A DNA stretch of 64,000 nt from Apus apus. Lineage: Eukaryota; Chordata; Aves; Apodiformes; Apodidae. The notes under the pieces are model-generated. The model searched no databases. It was given only the letters and a program-made list of their open reading frames with translations, and was not told where the DNA came from. Below are positions 1 to 12,064 of this stretch, one piece after another (position 1 is the stretch's first letter; the number at the start of each line of letters is the position of its first letter). The stretch spans positions 133,605,132 to 133,669,131 of the forward strand of contig NC_067282.1 of the NCBI RefSeq assembly GCF_020740795.1, read 5' to 3'. Both the position numbers and the translations under genes were made by a program.

Positions 1-1565
1 CTTAATATTCAAGTGCAAAGCAGCCAGAATTCAGAATCTGCATTATAGAAATGTAAGGCTCTAGGACCATCTGTTTAACATTTTTGTACTTCTCAAGCAA
101 AAATCTAAAACCTCACATCTGTGATTATAAAAACACTCAGTTAAAGGCAAGACATGCAAAGTCCTCTTGGATTGCTAGAAAAACGTACTGTACCTCCTTA
201 TAAAAGAGAACTTAGAGTTGCTTATAATTGCAGTATATACAAAGACACAGTTTAAAATTTAGCATTTGCACCAATATCACAACTTATAAAGACCAAAAAG
301 CCCAAAATACTTCTTGAAATGATTGCTTAACACTGCTTAGCTATGAAAATTTGGGCAGACCCTACAGAGAAGCAGACAAAAAAAAAAAAAGAAGACAGCA
401 AAAAGCAACTAATTGGCCAAGGAAGGGGTAAAAGCACAGACTGAAAAAATACAAGGAACAATGACATAATCGCTAACAGTCACTATTCAGCTACTTGGCA
501 GTTACTGAGCCAGCTTCAATCCTTGTTGGCATCTCCCTGTAGCTTCTTTCCAAGATTTAGTGGCACAGGGTAGAAGCTACTTCACGGGTCCTGACACTGT
601 GGAGTCTCATTGCCTAGGATATATTAAAGGAAGATAAATGTCTCTGAAAAGGGCTATTCATCCCTCTTTTAAATGCAGCATTTCTGCTTTAAAACTATCC
701 AGCTGGTTTCTATACCTTCATGATTACTTACTCACTATTTCCTCCAATGTTTTCTTTCAATTATGTAACACGCTCATGAAACTCTACATAGTTGTAGAAA
801 TTGTCTGCTTTGTCAAGATTACTGTTTAAGAAGTAACTCAAGACTGCAACAAAACTACTCAGGAAGTAATTAAACTATTGATTGCAAGTATCATACCCTC
901 TCACTTTCACACAACAGATGCAACTACTAACAGAGAAACAAATTACAAAGCAGAATTGAATGTTCAGCAAATGGACATAAGAGGGGTCTTCATCTCACCT
1001 AATGCAGGCAACTCACATATTTGAGTTGAGTGGAACTCCATGGACTTCCCCGTGCCATGGCCTCTTTGAGGCCACAGTTACAAATTAAAAAGCAGCACCT
1101 CTTGATCAGATTGCTTCCCTGACCCAGTTCACTGCAAAGCCTCACAAATATTTGTGCTGGCCCAGTGGAAGGACCAGAAACAAGCAGCTGGGGAGAGGGA
1201 CACGTGCTGCAGTGCCAACAAATACATGTGTATGTGCAGCCTGAATCCCCTCTGGAGAATCCAATGATTGCATCAACAGGCCAGACCTGTAAACCAGGCA
1301 TTTGCATTGCCTGAAGGAAAGCAGCCCTGCCTCTTCAGTCTCCAGGGAGAGCTGAAAACTGCTCTAGACATCAGGCAGCATCTCTATTAGATTAAGCAGT
1401 ACCATCTTCTGACAGGGCCATGAAACTCTCACAAAGGCTCGGCGGGACCATGCACATCCCACAATTATTCATCATCCTTCCAGCAGTAAAACTCCCACAG
1501 AAATACAGTAAATGAAAGGTACAGGCATTTCCTCTGAGTTGAAACAATATACTCCAATAAAGAAT

Positions 1566-1620
1566 TGGGGGAAGGGAGGAAGGGGGAAGGGGAGGAAGGG
1601 AAAGGAGGAAGAAAAATAAT
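1566..1620. repeat. Polypurine (G/A) tract
   Basis: About 55 bases are almost entirely G and A on the plus strand, mixed GGGGAA and GGAGGAA units. It is a low-complexity polypurine tract of a kind that can form triplex DNA. It explains the proline/serine-rich shadow frames on the opposite strand. Confidence 0.9.
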
Positions 1621-2549
1621 TCCAATGCTGGAAACTCAAGCCGAGAGTAGAATCCAGCTCAAAGAAAAACAACATCCTAGCATCACCTGCTAGCATAAAA
1701 TTCTAGTGGGAAACTTTACTTTCAGCCTCTCAAGAGGTTGCATTTTAACCAGGAACTCAGCTGAGAACACTTTACATTTATATACATGACTCTCACACTG
1801 ACTTTACATTGGACCAGAAAATCATGCTTGATAAGCAACATGAGACTAGTCAGTCTCTAACAGAGAGAGCTCAGCTTGAGATGTAACAAAATACCACAGT
1901 TCCAGGTTATCAGTACAAAGAGATCTTTAGCCTGTCTTTAAATTAGCCACTGCTAATGCTTTTAACAACAGGAGCCAGATTTGACTTCATCAGCAATGGG
2001 ACAAAAAGGTTTCGCAACCTTTGCCTTCAGGCTCCGGAGACAAGACTTACAGGTCTATCACCTCAAGTTTGTATCTGTCCGAAGTCAAGCTTGCTTTTTT
2101 CCACGTAAATGGACATCTGCTGCATCAAATGGGAGATTAAAGACATATGCTGCAAGGCCCTGCTGATAAAAGGAAAATCTGTTTTTTCCTAGCTCATTTC
2201 TGCAAAGAGTGCAGCTTGCATTGCTGCTGGAGCTGACATCGAGCTCAGGCAGATAGATTCCAGTCTGCACTAAGACACTGAGATTTTTTGTTTATATTTT
2301 CTTCTGCTAAATGCGAGTTTTTGCATCAAAAAAGTGGATAATTTGTTGGTTTCTGTAACTAGGAAAAGGAAGACCTGAATTTCTTTCTAATGAAAGCTGA
2401 ACCGAAGCTAAAGTCAGAAGTAAATATATGTCAGAGTAAAGCTTTTAAATCTCTCTTTAAATGTCTGTCTGCTGAATCCTTTAAAGTCTTGTAAGAGTTG
2501 ACTAGTCAGGCTTCAGTATCAGTCAATGGCAACATTAGTGAACAACCTG

Positions 2550-2645
2550 TATATTATAATATTGTATTATACATATGTATTATATATATCTATATTACAT
2601 TATATATATATATGTACATTATATACACAATATAATATTATATTA
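2550..2645. repeat. AT-rich (TA)n low-complexity block
   Basis: Interrupted TA dinucleotide repeats with TATTATA and ATACAC interruptions, nearly free of G and C. Confidence 0.85.
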
Positions 2646-2726
2646 GGGTTACTGGTAACCTATAATGTTCTCTCCTTCACTTTACTGTTTTCTTCAAGAA
2701 GTGTTTTGTGTAGAGTCTTTTATTTT

Positions 2727-2813
2727 AGGGTTTTTTTCTAGGTGGTTGGTTTGGAGTTTTTTGAGGTTGTGGGTTTTGATTTTGGGTGTTGTTTTGTTGG
2801 GTGTTTTTTTTTT
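2727..2813. repeat. T/G-rich low-complexity tract
   Basis: The plus strand is almost only T and G, with GGTTTT-like units ending in a T run at about 2804-2813. It is probably simple-sequence expansion. A similar block lies at 41309-41410. Confidence 0.75.
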
Positions 2814-3401
2814 AACTACCTTATAATCCAATCTGATGTCAAGATAATTGCTGACTCTAAACCAAGAAAGTACTGTCAAAGACTTCACTGGAAAACTTTT
2901 TGTTAGTCTTTAGCTTAGCTTCAACTTCTATTGTTGAGATGCCTAGAAATCCTGAAAAATGTAATTTGTAATTTTTTTCCCCTCCTTTTTCACTTGTATA
3001 GTAAATAATGAGCTCTGGCGCATGGTTGAGAATTCACTACAATCTCAATAGAATAAGCAAACTATTATTAACATGACAAAAAAAACATAAAAATCAGCCT
3101 GGACAATGATTACATTAGTTATTAATGCATGTAAAGCAAACATTCAGATTGGAGTTAATAATATTCAGTATTTTTGAGGCATGACCAATTAAGTAAGTAT
3201 ATTTTATTAACAAGAAATTCAAAAGAACAGTAAGATTTTTTTTTTTTTTTGCAAGAAACTAAGCCACGGCAACATGCTAGTAACCACTATGTTATAGAGT
3301 ACTGCGTTCTCTGATATGTGCTCTCTTTCAAGTTCAAATACTGTTCCACAAATACTATTTACAGCTCACAACAGTTTCTGATAAAAGCCCCACTTTGCTG
3401 T

Positions 3402-3459
3402 TACATATATATATATATATATACACATATACATATATATATATACACATATACATATG
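3402..3459. repeat. (TA)n/(CATA)n microsatellite
   Basis: TA repeats alternate twice with ACACATATACA units, giving a compound microsatellite that is probably polymorphic. Confidence 0.9.
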
Positions 3460-3840
3460 CTTGTAACACACACTTCCTTTTTCTTTTCCTCTCTCCAAAG
3501 AATCTCCAAAGAATCTTCTTTGTCCAATATATTTCACTGTTAATATCTCTTGAAGTCATTGTTATATTCCACACTAGCAAGATTCAAACAATTACAGGTT
3601 AATCATAGCAGCCATAGCAGTTTGTGCCTCAAAATTCTACAGATTCTAAGTAACTCATGACATCACCTTGTAGGTGATGAAGCTAAAAGAATATAGTGTG
3701 TAGCACACAGCTGCCCCGTGTATTTGCTGAACACTTACATGTGAAGACCACATGAGGTGGTCTGAGAAGCAAAGATTTATGCAGCATTTAAGAGGCTGTT
3801 TCTTTACACGTACATTAAAGCTAGGCTTTGATTTATGATT

Positions 3841-3950
3841 GATATTTGAATCAATGCAAGGTCACATTCGGACAAACACGACATTTATGTATTTGCTATT
3901 TGATCCAAGGTCACGTTCACACAAACATGTCATCTGAGTATTTGCTATAT
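3841..3950. repeat. Two-copy tandem duplication with AGGTCA half-sites
   Basis: Two diverged copies, offset by about 49 bases, share in order a TATTTGA start, CAAGGTCAC, ACAAACA and GTATTTGCTAT. The CAAGGTCA motif begins at 3857 in the first copy and at 3906 in the second. AAGGTCA is the extended half-site bound by monomeric nuclear receptors such as the ERR/SF-1 type. The copies differ at several positions, so the duplication is not recent. A regulatory role is inference. Confidence 0.7.
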
Positions 3951-5836
3951 TTTTATTACTGTGTTAATGAACTCAAAGCTCTCCTACTTTCTCCATGAGT
4001 CCCAAAGCTCCGTAGCCATTTATTTAGAAGTCAGCTGTTTCTTCTAAGTTTTGCCATACTGTACAAACGTGTGAGAAGCTAATTACAAAAGCCAAGATTT
4101 TTGATTGATTAACAGCTAGGAACACTGACCTCAGAAATCAGTGCTCAGATTGAGGCTAAATCTGGTTGCATGGTATGCCCAGAATTAAGACCATTTTTAA
4201 AAAAGGAACAGACCAGAAGTCCCACAGAAACTACATCTTAAGAACTGCATGCACATGTTAGATGTCCTAAACCATTACCCTTTTTTTTTTTTTCTAAAAG
4301 TAAGATGCAAAATAAGTTTAAGTGGTGAAGTCAAAGTTGATTCCAATGTGTACAGCATTTACAAAGAGCCTACACATCTGTCCTGACATGCTGCTCACTG
4401 GAAACTAGATCCTCAGGACTGAATGGGAGTGTTGCAATTGTTTCCTTACAAATGTGATTACAGCATCTCAGATTATGCAAAGTGGCTTCTCAATAATCTT
4501 CTAACTATCCCCTGATATTCTAGAGACTTCATTTGTTGAAAGATAAAGATATCTCAGGGTAAAAGGCAAACAAATTACATTTTAGTGTGGTGACTAAATT
4601 ATTATCTCAGTAATAATCAATTTTTGAAGTCAATAAAATGTAAGCCCCTTGCTAAGTCTCCTGCAGAGTACATTCTCACTACATATGGTAAAAATAAACT
4701 TCACAGGGTACCAAATTAAAGACATCTGTGCAACTAAAATGGACAGTTAAAATAATAATCTAATACATACAGAGGCAATGCCAGGCAAAATTTTGGCCAT
4801 TTTCTATTGAACATATTGACACATGCTATTACACAAACCTCTAACTCAGAAGTTCTACTTGCTCACATGCTTGATTAAAAAAAATAACAATAAAACCCAA
4901 ACAACAAAAAACCCACAATACACATGACTGCCCTATCCAGAAAGATACTGTAACTTTTACAAACAAAGCTGTGTAACTCCTACTAATAAATGCGAAATGT
5001 TATGTGTACTATATTTATGAAAAGAAATAAAACCAGTTGCCCCTAACTTACAGAATTGAGCAAAGACTTTGAAGCACTTCCTAAAACTCTGGTAATATAT
5101 TTCAACAGCCCTTAGGGTTTATATATATGTCTGGATACCTTAAAATGTATTCTTATAAACTAGGATACAAGAATCCTTTTGTTTTACATCCACAGACCTT
5201 TATGTGTGATAGCAATTGGTATATATTGTTGACAAGTCTTACTGGAAGGTCTGGCAGTAACGTACTCTTTAGAACTTGGAATCCTTGCTGTGTTATAAAG
5301 AAAATAACCTGTCTTAAATTTATCATAAAACAAAGGATAAGAAATAATTAACCACTCTTTTTTTCTGTGAGCCTATTTTTATTGCTGTGTGATTTCAACC
5401 TTGCTTACTGTTTGACAGAAGAGCAAGGGGATGTTCCTGTGACATAAACACTTCAACTGAATACAACCTAACTCAAGGCTACATATAACAATTCTGCCAT
5501 ATAATCTAATATTTTGCAGATATCAAGAAGTTCTGAGTTTGTTGACTGGTAATGAAATTTTTGAAGTTGCGTACAATTTTGTGAGTTTAAACAATATGAT
5601 ATAAGCTTGAAAGTATTACGTTGTGACAGTACACAAATTTGAAAGGTAGAATTCATATCGATTTTTGCTGTTACCAGCATTAAAACACTGGGAAAAGGGC
5701 AACTCTGGGGGGAAGCAATAAAAAAAGCTTTAATTTCTAATGATTTGCTCCCAAAGACATAATAATTTTCATACCACTGGCATCCCACATCGTGCTACCA
5801 CATCTCCCTGCTCTTTCCCCATCTCACTACACTTAC

Positions 5837-6052
5837 AGCTCCCTCTCCCCGCACAATGTCCCTGAACCACTGACTGTGCAAACAGCAAACAAGCTGTAGC
5901 TGGCTCAGAGCTACATGTTGCAACAGGCTCTCCAGTGCTCCTTTGCTGATTGGCAACTGACGGGTCAAACAGAACAGATAATCGTTGAATTCATATTGCA
6001 TCATTTCCTCAGTGGGGTCAGCAAAGCGTTTTCCTTTCTTCCGAGTTACCAA
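5837..6052 (-). other. Exon-like open block of unknown identity
   Basis: On the minus strand a frame is open across about 250 bases, with coding-like composition and several CpG-containing codons that are unusual for this intron. It includes an MMQYEFNDYLFCLTRQLP-like stretch followed by a leucine-rich segment. The frame runs into a consensus splice donor (GCT then GTAAGTG, boundary at 5837). The upstream side is weak: a TTAAAG acceptor without a good pyrimidine tract, and no ATG at the start of the open block. I do not recognise the peptide. It could be an unannotated or fossil exon, a decayed mobile-element fragment, or chance. Confidence 0.25.
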
Positions 6053-9000
6053 CTTTAATAGATATTACAGAACTTTAGTGCCTTTGCAAGTTCTCTGTCA
6101 AATCTGAGAAGACTAGCAGGCTCAAAGTCACTGGGTGGGGGGAGATGACAGCAGACTGTCCTGCATATAGACCTGACTTTCTCAGGGAACTAGACTAGAA
6201 GAGATGAGAAACCAATCCTGAACCCAGCTTTCAGCCTAGCAGTTTTGGAGCATGACTCTCTTTCAAGACAGATCTTGACTTTTGCCCCTTCTTTTTTATT
6301 TTGTTTTGGTTTTGCTGGGGTTTTTTGTTGTTGTTCACTGTTAGTATTTGTTTTATCTTTTCTAGGGTTTGTAGAACACACAAACAGTACAACGGTTGCC
6401 TGAAGTTATGACAGTACTTGGAGTATTCTACAATTTTCCAGGGTCCCTCACTTTTACTCCTATTTGCATACTTTATTGAGAAAAAAAAAATAATTGGCCG
6501 TCCTTGAAATGGTTGAATATTCACTTGGCTGGGATTTCTGACCTGTGGGTAAAAATATTAGTTCTTACAGACATCCTGATGGCAACATTCTTCCTGAATA
6601 AAAAGGTATTGCTTTGCAACAATATTTTTATCTAAGAAGAGGGGGGGAGGGAAAGAAGATACCTTAAATTAAAAGTTGAAAAATGGTTTGGACTTTGTTG
6701 CATATTGGTTTATGTGTGTGAAAAATTGCCCTTGAATCTAAACTGCACTTCAATTGCACATTAGGCCTTGTAATTCCTCTTTTTCAGAACACCTATTCAG
6801 ATACAACTTCTCCACCTGGCAAACTCCCAAATTTTGTCACTTTGATCTCATTACACAGCTCCTGCCCAGAAAAATCAAAATTTAAAACCCCACAACTTTG
6901 CATCTGTATCACTTACTACAGTAACTCTTCTGCTTATGACCAGTATTCCTTTAAAAGGAACATGAAACCTCTTTGTTTTCTCTTTTCATTTACAGCTTAA
7001 ACTTCCACATCTAAGCTCAGTCTCCTTGTTTTGGCTTGGGACAAAAGTCCAGTTGCTTTGGCACCTGATGCTGCAACTTTTGTTTCAAAGATCAAAACCA
7101 ACAAAATATACCTTTCTGCCTCAAGTATACCCCCTTTTTAGTTTCCAGCTCTCTCCCCATCCCCAAATCTCAGGTTTCAGTTTTGGCTTTACACTGGCAC
7201 ACTCAGCTGCAACACTCTTTCAGCTGTCTGATCCTTCTCTTTCATAAGCCATGTCAGCCCATCCTCAAATCACCTCCTTCATCTCTCTGGTCCTCCAGTC
7301 TTCTATCTCAGCCCTCTAGTAGCTGCACAGCTGCACTCTTCCCACCATCTGCAATCCCTTGCATGATTCATCACCAAACATAACAGACCATGATTATTCA
7401 CTATCTGAAAAGCTACAGTGGAATTTACATCTGGTTCTGGAAGAGATTCAAGAAGCCTGAATTTGCCTTCTTAGCAGAGAACACCACCACTGTGTATTTT
7501 TGGTGGGTTTATTTCACTGATTAACTTAATTCCCTTGCCCAGAGATAATATAAGACATATTCGATAACCTAAATTCAGCTTAACAGAAGAATCTACACCC
7601 TATCAAAGAGAATGACCATCAGACTAGATCTTACAGATTTAGGCCCCTTCTGCTTGCAAGTGTCTTTTTGAAAATTAATTGAGTAATCAAAACGGGCCAG
7701 CCTTCATACTTTTCTAACAGGAGACAAAATATACTGTCTTCTTAAGAAGCATGTTGAGTTGTGTAGTTCACTTATTCTTCAGTGTACTACAATTTTACTC
7801 ATTCCTTCAAAGCATTTTTGCAGGCTCTTATTCCTCAGCTATTACATTTAAACAAATAAATAAATAAATGAAACCTGCTAAAAATAAACCTACTTTGATT
7901 TAGTGCCATGCCAAAACTCCAAGCACCCAGAGTAGAACACGAAACAAAACTCTTTCACTTTTTGTTGTTGCTTTTTTTTTGTCATTAAGAAAAGTCTTCT
8001 GTTTTGGTTTGGTAATTTAGAAATTCCTGCCTTAAAAAGTTTTTCTTTGTGATAAATGTATCACACAAAAACAAAGCTTAACGTGAATTAACATTGCTGA
8101 CAGGAGTCTTGGCAACAGGTATGAATGCAATGAATCTACTTTTTTGGCAAATGGACATCAAGTACTTGTACTTCCAAGTTAGTGACATGTCAGATAGTGG
8201 ATACACTTAGGACACATGACTTCACAGCTCTAATTCAGGTCACTTGCTACGGCATAGAGATCACAAGCCTCACACTCCTGCACAATCAAAAATACGTCAA
8301 AACAAACCCAACTGTTTTCCTGACATCCAGGCTCTCCGCTCATCCTTTGTATGACATGAAGGGTGTCTAGTTAACAGTTTTAACAGCCTCATAGTGACAA
8401 CAGTATCACCACTGCTGCCTGCCTGCCACCCCACTTCTGGTAACTGAGGAAGTACTTGAATTACAGAAAGGTGGAAGAAAAGTAACAGTTCAGTGAAACA
8501 GCCAGGATAAGAAAATCTATTTAAGAAGTAATAAATGTACTGTACTTTCACATCCCAGTTTTAATTCACTTTGTAAGGCATTTTAGCTGACTGATTCAGA
8601 CTTTGAAAAAGCAGTTACAGGGACACTGCACTCACAGCCCTCAGCACAGCCAAACTGAAGCTGATGGTTGCAAAATAGTTGCTTTGAGGGTACAGTTAGA
8701 CAAGCCAGCTTAAGTAAGATAACAGCTCCCTGACATCAAAAGGATATCCCTTCTGTAGCTCCCTGACATTGTCAGCCCTGCACCTTCCCTCTCCTTTCTT
8801 CACTTCCAGCCACACAGCTCCATCCTGCCTGTGCTGGCTCTTGCACTTCTCTGACCTCTCTGGCCACATCTCTAATAGTAAATAAAACAGGGCCAGAGAA
8901 CAGGCTCAAGCTGATCTGTTAGCGTCCTCTCTGACACCATTTTGGCCCTTACCAACTTGGAAGTCTCCCAGACAAATGTGCAGGCAGGGTTAAGGGGACA

Positions 9001-9458
9001 GTGAATGCAGAGCAGCAAACTGTTCTCCATTGGCAGTTTGGATGCAAACGTGCTGTTCTGGGAGGGAGACTGATTGGTGTGTGTGATCTTGCCACTTTGT
9101 CCCAGGTCAGGAGAACAGTCCCTGGCACACTACACCCCTAACGTAGACACAGCCTCAGCGAAAGAATTCAGGTCATTAAGCAGGTAGAAACGTAATGCAG
9201 GAAAAACATAGGTAGAGGTAGCTGAACAGACCCACTAAAGGGCAGCAAAAAGGAATTATGGAAACACACGGATGGTAGGCAAAGGAAAGAAGCGTGAAGA
9301 GGGAGCCTGACTGATGTTTAGCAGCAGTTGCTACATCAGATCAGGTCACGCTAGGTAAGCACACCTGTCACTGTAAGCCTCATACCTGCAGGGCTATCAG
9401 GAATAACACAGACAGGGGACATCCTATTCTACATATTTTTTTCCATATTTCTGCATTC

Positions 9459-9486
9459 ATATATATATATACACACACACACGCAT
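9459..9486. repeat. (TA)n(CA)n microsatellite
   Basis: A TA run changes into a CA run, followed by CGCATGCACACA. This is a typical compound dinucleotide microsatellite. Confidence 0.9.
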
Positions 9487-11947
9487 GCACACATGAATAC
9501 CACGTGGAAGAGAAATAAAATTAATGATAGCTGAAAAATGAACAATTCTATATTATTAAAGGATAATCACTGTTACATTTCCATGGGATTTATTATAGGA
9601 ATTATAATCTTGAGAATCCTTGCAAATTTGACTAGAATTGTGACAGCTCAGTCTGCTGAAAATCAGGTGCCCAAAACATACATTTAAGTTGAACATTTGA
9701 CAGCTGTTTGAAAATATTGGCCTATTTATGCACAGGCCCACTCTATGGAAGCACAGTATAAAAAATGTACAGCTGCTGCTTTTCCCAAAAGCAGTATCCT
9801 GTGCTGCTTGTCTCTTAGTTACGTACATTCTAAAGCTGCTACCTGATTTCCTTCTCGTCAGACCAGCCTGCTTAACTGCACACAGCAGTCTTTTGTCCTG
9901 AGGTGGGTAAGAATGAATAAATAAACAAACAAACAAAACAAACTCATTTCAGAAAGAGTTAAAAAATAATTCAAATTTAACATCAGGGTGGGTGAATTAA
10001 TTGACTGTTGTAATGGAGCACACATCAGCCCTGCTGTGCAGAATGCTGTTGAGCACTGCCTGCTAAAAAACCCAGGAGTCTCCAGGGCAGCCTCTCTTGA
10101 CACAACATCCATCTTCTCCCTCTTCCTTCTCCTCAAATCTAAATAGTTCCATGTTATGTTTTTCAGTCTTACTACTGTAAGGAATATTTTCCACACACAC
10201 TGAATAAAAATGCAAGACGGTTTGGTTTTGTTTAATACGAACACGCTTTGACTTCAATGTCATATACTTAATAATATTCTTGCTGAAGTAGTAACGCTAA
10301 CAGGCTAGGAAGCTAGGAAAGGTCAACAGCAACTCAAGTCTTTACTTTCAAATAAATAAAAGTTCTTCTTACCATCTGAACACCTCACAAGACAGTAAGG
10401 CCTGTCTCCAAACCTTAATCATAGGCTGTAGAATAGCTTCAAATGATCGATTTTTTTGGTTAAATCTAAATAACATTAGGACAGATTGTGGTATCATTTT
10501 TCCACATAAAATACATCAGACTCTAAACTATTCAAAACAATAAATGCTCTCAGCTCCAGGATTTTATACACTTACAGATGACTAAGGAATTACTCAACCA
10601 CTAGTTAATTTGCATACCGAACAGCAGCTCTGGTTTTCTTGTACATACTTACCAACAAACTCAAAGTGCACTAATGAGATATGGAAATATGAAATAAAAA
10701 ACTATTGGACTAACTCACTTGCAAATGTATTTCAGCTACCTGGAATCAAATGCCAAAGAATCTTACAACTTCTGTAGCTGCTAACTAGTCTGAGTTTCTC
10801 ATGACAGACATACTTATTAACAAGTTTCTTTTATTATTTGGAAAGATTAAGTGAATAATCTCTTAGTTTTTTTGTTTTTCTTTAAACCGTGATAGCATAT
10901 CAGCATTTCTAGAAAGGGATAGGTAATTTGCCAAATGCTTGCAAATTTTTCTCATACTGTTAGTGTTTCCACAGGCAAGAGACAACTAGAACTTAAAACA
11001 ACACATTTAGATCAATATAGTAGCACAGAACAAACAATGCCTCATTGGCAGTTCCTATCTTTCAATCAGCAAAGTAAAAAAAGTTTCTACAAGTTATGCT
11101 TACAGCATTTTCAAATGCAGCAAACAATCACACAAACCAGTCATGTAACAACTTCAGCCTAAATAAGAATTAGAATACCAATGAATTTTATTTTATAATG
11201 TGTATGCTTACAGTTTTATAATTTGTATGATAATAATTCCAGAATTTGTATTATGTGCACAAGAAGCCCTTCACTAGATACAGAAATTATACTTCCTCAA
11301 CACTTAAAAGACACAGGCAATGCACTTATAAATAAATATTGTTTCATAAGCAGAAACTATTATAACTGGTATGAGGAAGTGGCATCAGATTTGGCAAGAT
11401 CTCAATGCCACATGCAATCTGGCTACCCAACAATCTGCTCATATCAATTTAATGTTTTTTAAAACATGCCAAATATCACACTCCTTAAGATTGAGAAATT
11501 TTAATTTTATTTTGAGGACAGTGATGATTTAGAGGATAACCTTACAGGATAAGGTCTTTTTCATTCAGTGAATATTTAGCATTCTACTTCATTAAAAAGT
11601 TGGTTAATACTTAAGTTTACTGACCTGGTCCTGTGAAATGCTGTGCACTCTACTTCTAAAATATTAAGAGTTCAGAATTCTACTGAATAATGCTTTTATA
11701 CAACTTTTACACAGAAGTCTAACACAGCAATAGATACTGGAACCTAAAGAAGTCTTCCTTACTCTGTTTTCCTGATAGTGTTACTGATTTCCATTTATTA
11801 ACTATTTGGTTGCACTACTTGCTCAGATTTCTTGTCAGTTGACTAGGCATTAATAACTCTATAAAGGAATTCTACCTCAACCATTTTTTCTTCTGTGGTT
11901 ATTCAAAAACAATGACAAGATAGTTCCCAGTCCATCTACGTACTCAC

Positions 11948-12064
11948 CATTTCATGCAGCATCTTGAGAAGCTGAAACGGAAGTTGTTTTCCAGAATCTG
12001 TTCCTTTTCCATTTCATGTGCACGTTGGTGGTTCTTCATTAATAAAAAGCCATTGACATTCTTT
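11948..12064 (-). other. Candidate non-coding exon 2 of PPARA
   Basis: A 117-base minus-strand segment is bounded by good splice signals: a T-rich tract ending TTTTTTTAAG at the acceptor side (exon starts at 12064) and ATG followed by the consensus donor GTGAGTA (exon ends at 11948). It lies about 2.4 kb downstream of the candidate exon 1. PPARA in mammals has non-coding 5' exons before the ATG exon, so a 5' UTR exon here is plausible. It holds a very short upstream ORF, then a second ATG whose frame stays open for 30 codons (beginning MKNHQRAHEMEK) to the donor. That could act as an upstream ORF, or as an N-terminal extension if the next exon is in phase. There is no transcript evidence. Confidence 0.45.

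Larger units (their letters stand above)
1..11947 (-). other. Inferred PPARA 5' intron, no coding exon seen
   Basis: This stretch lies downstream, on the minus strand, of the CpG-island promoter and of a candidate second exon, so I infer it is intron sequence of PPARA. I looked on the minus strand for the first PPARA coding exon and for the zinc-finger exons and saw neither. The DNA is AT-rich, with microsatellites, poly-A/poly-T tracts, a short tandem duplication near 3.85 kb and one exon-like open block at 5837-6052, listed separately. Open frames elsewhere here are short, many begin at non-ATG codons, and none resembles a known protein. The PPARA assignment rests on let-7b/PPARA synteny rather than on sequence seen here. 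Confidence 0.5.

Noticed and set aside
999..1307. Possible minus-strand exon ending in ATTAG/GTGAGA near the left edge
   Set aside because: The donor is good, but the open frame is unrecognised and ends in a stop exactly at the boundary, and I found no matching acceptor I trust.
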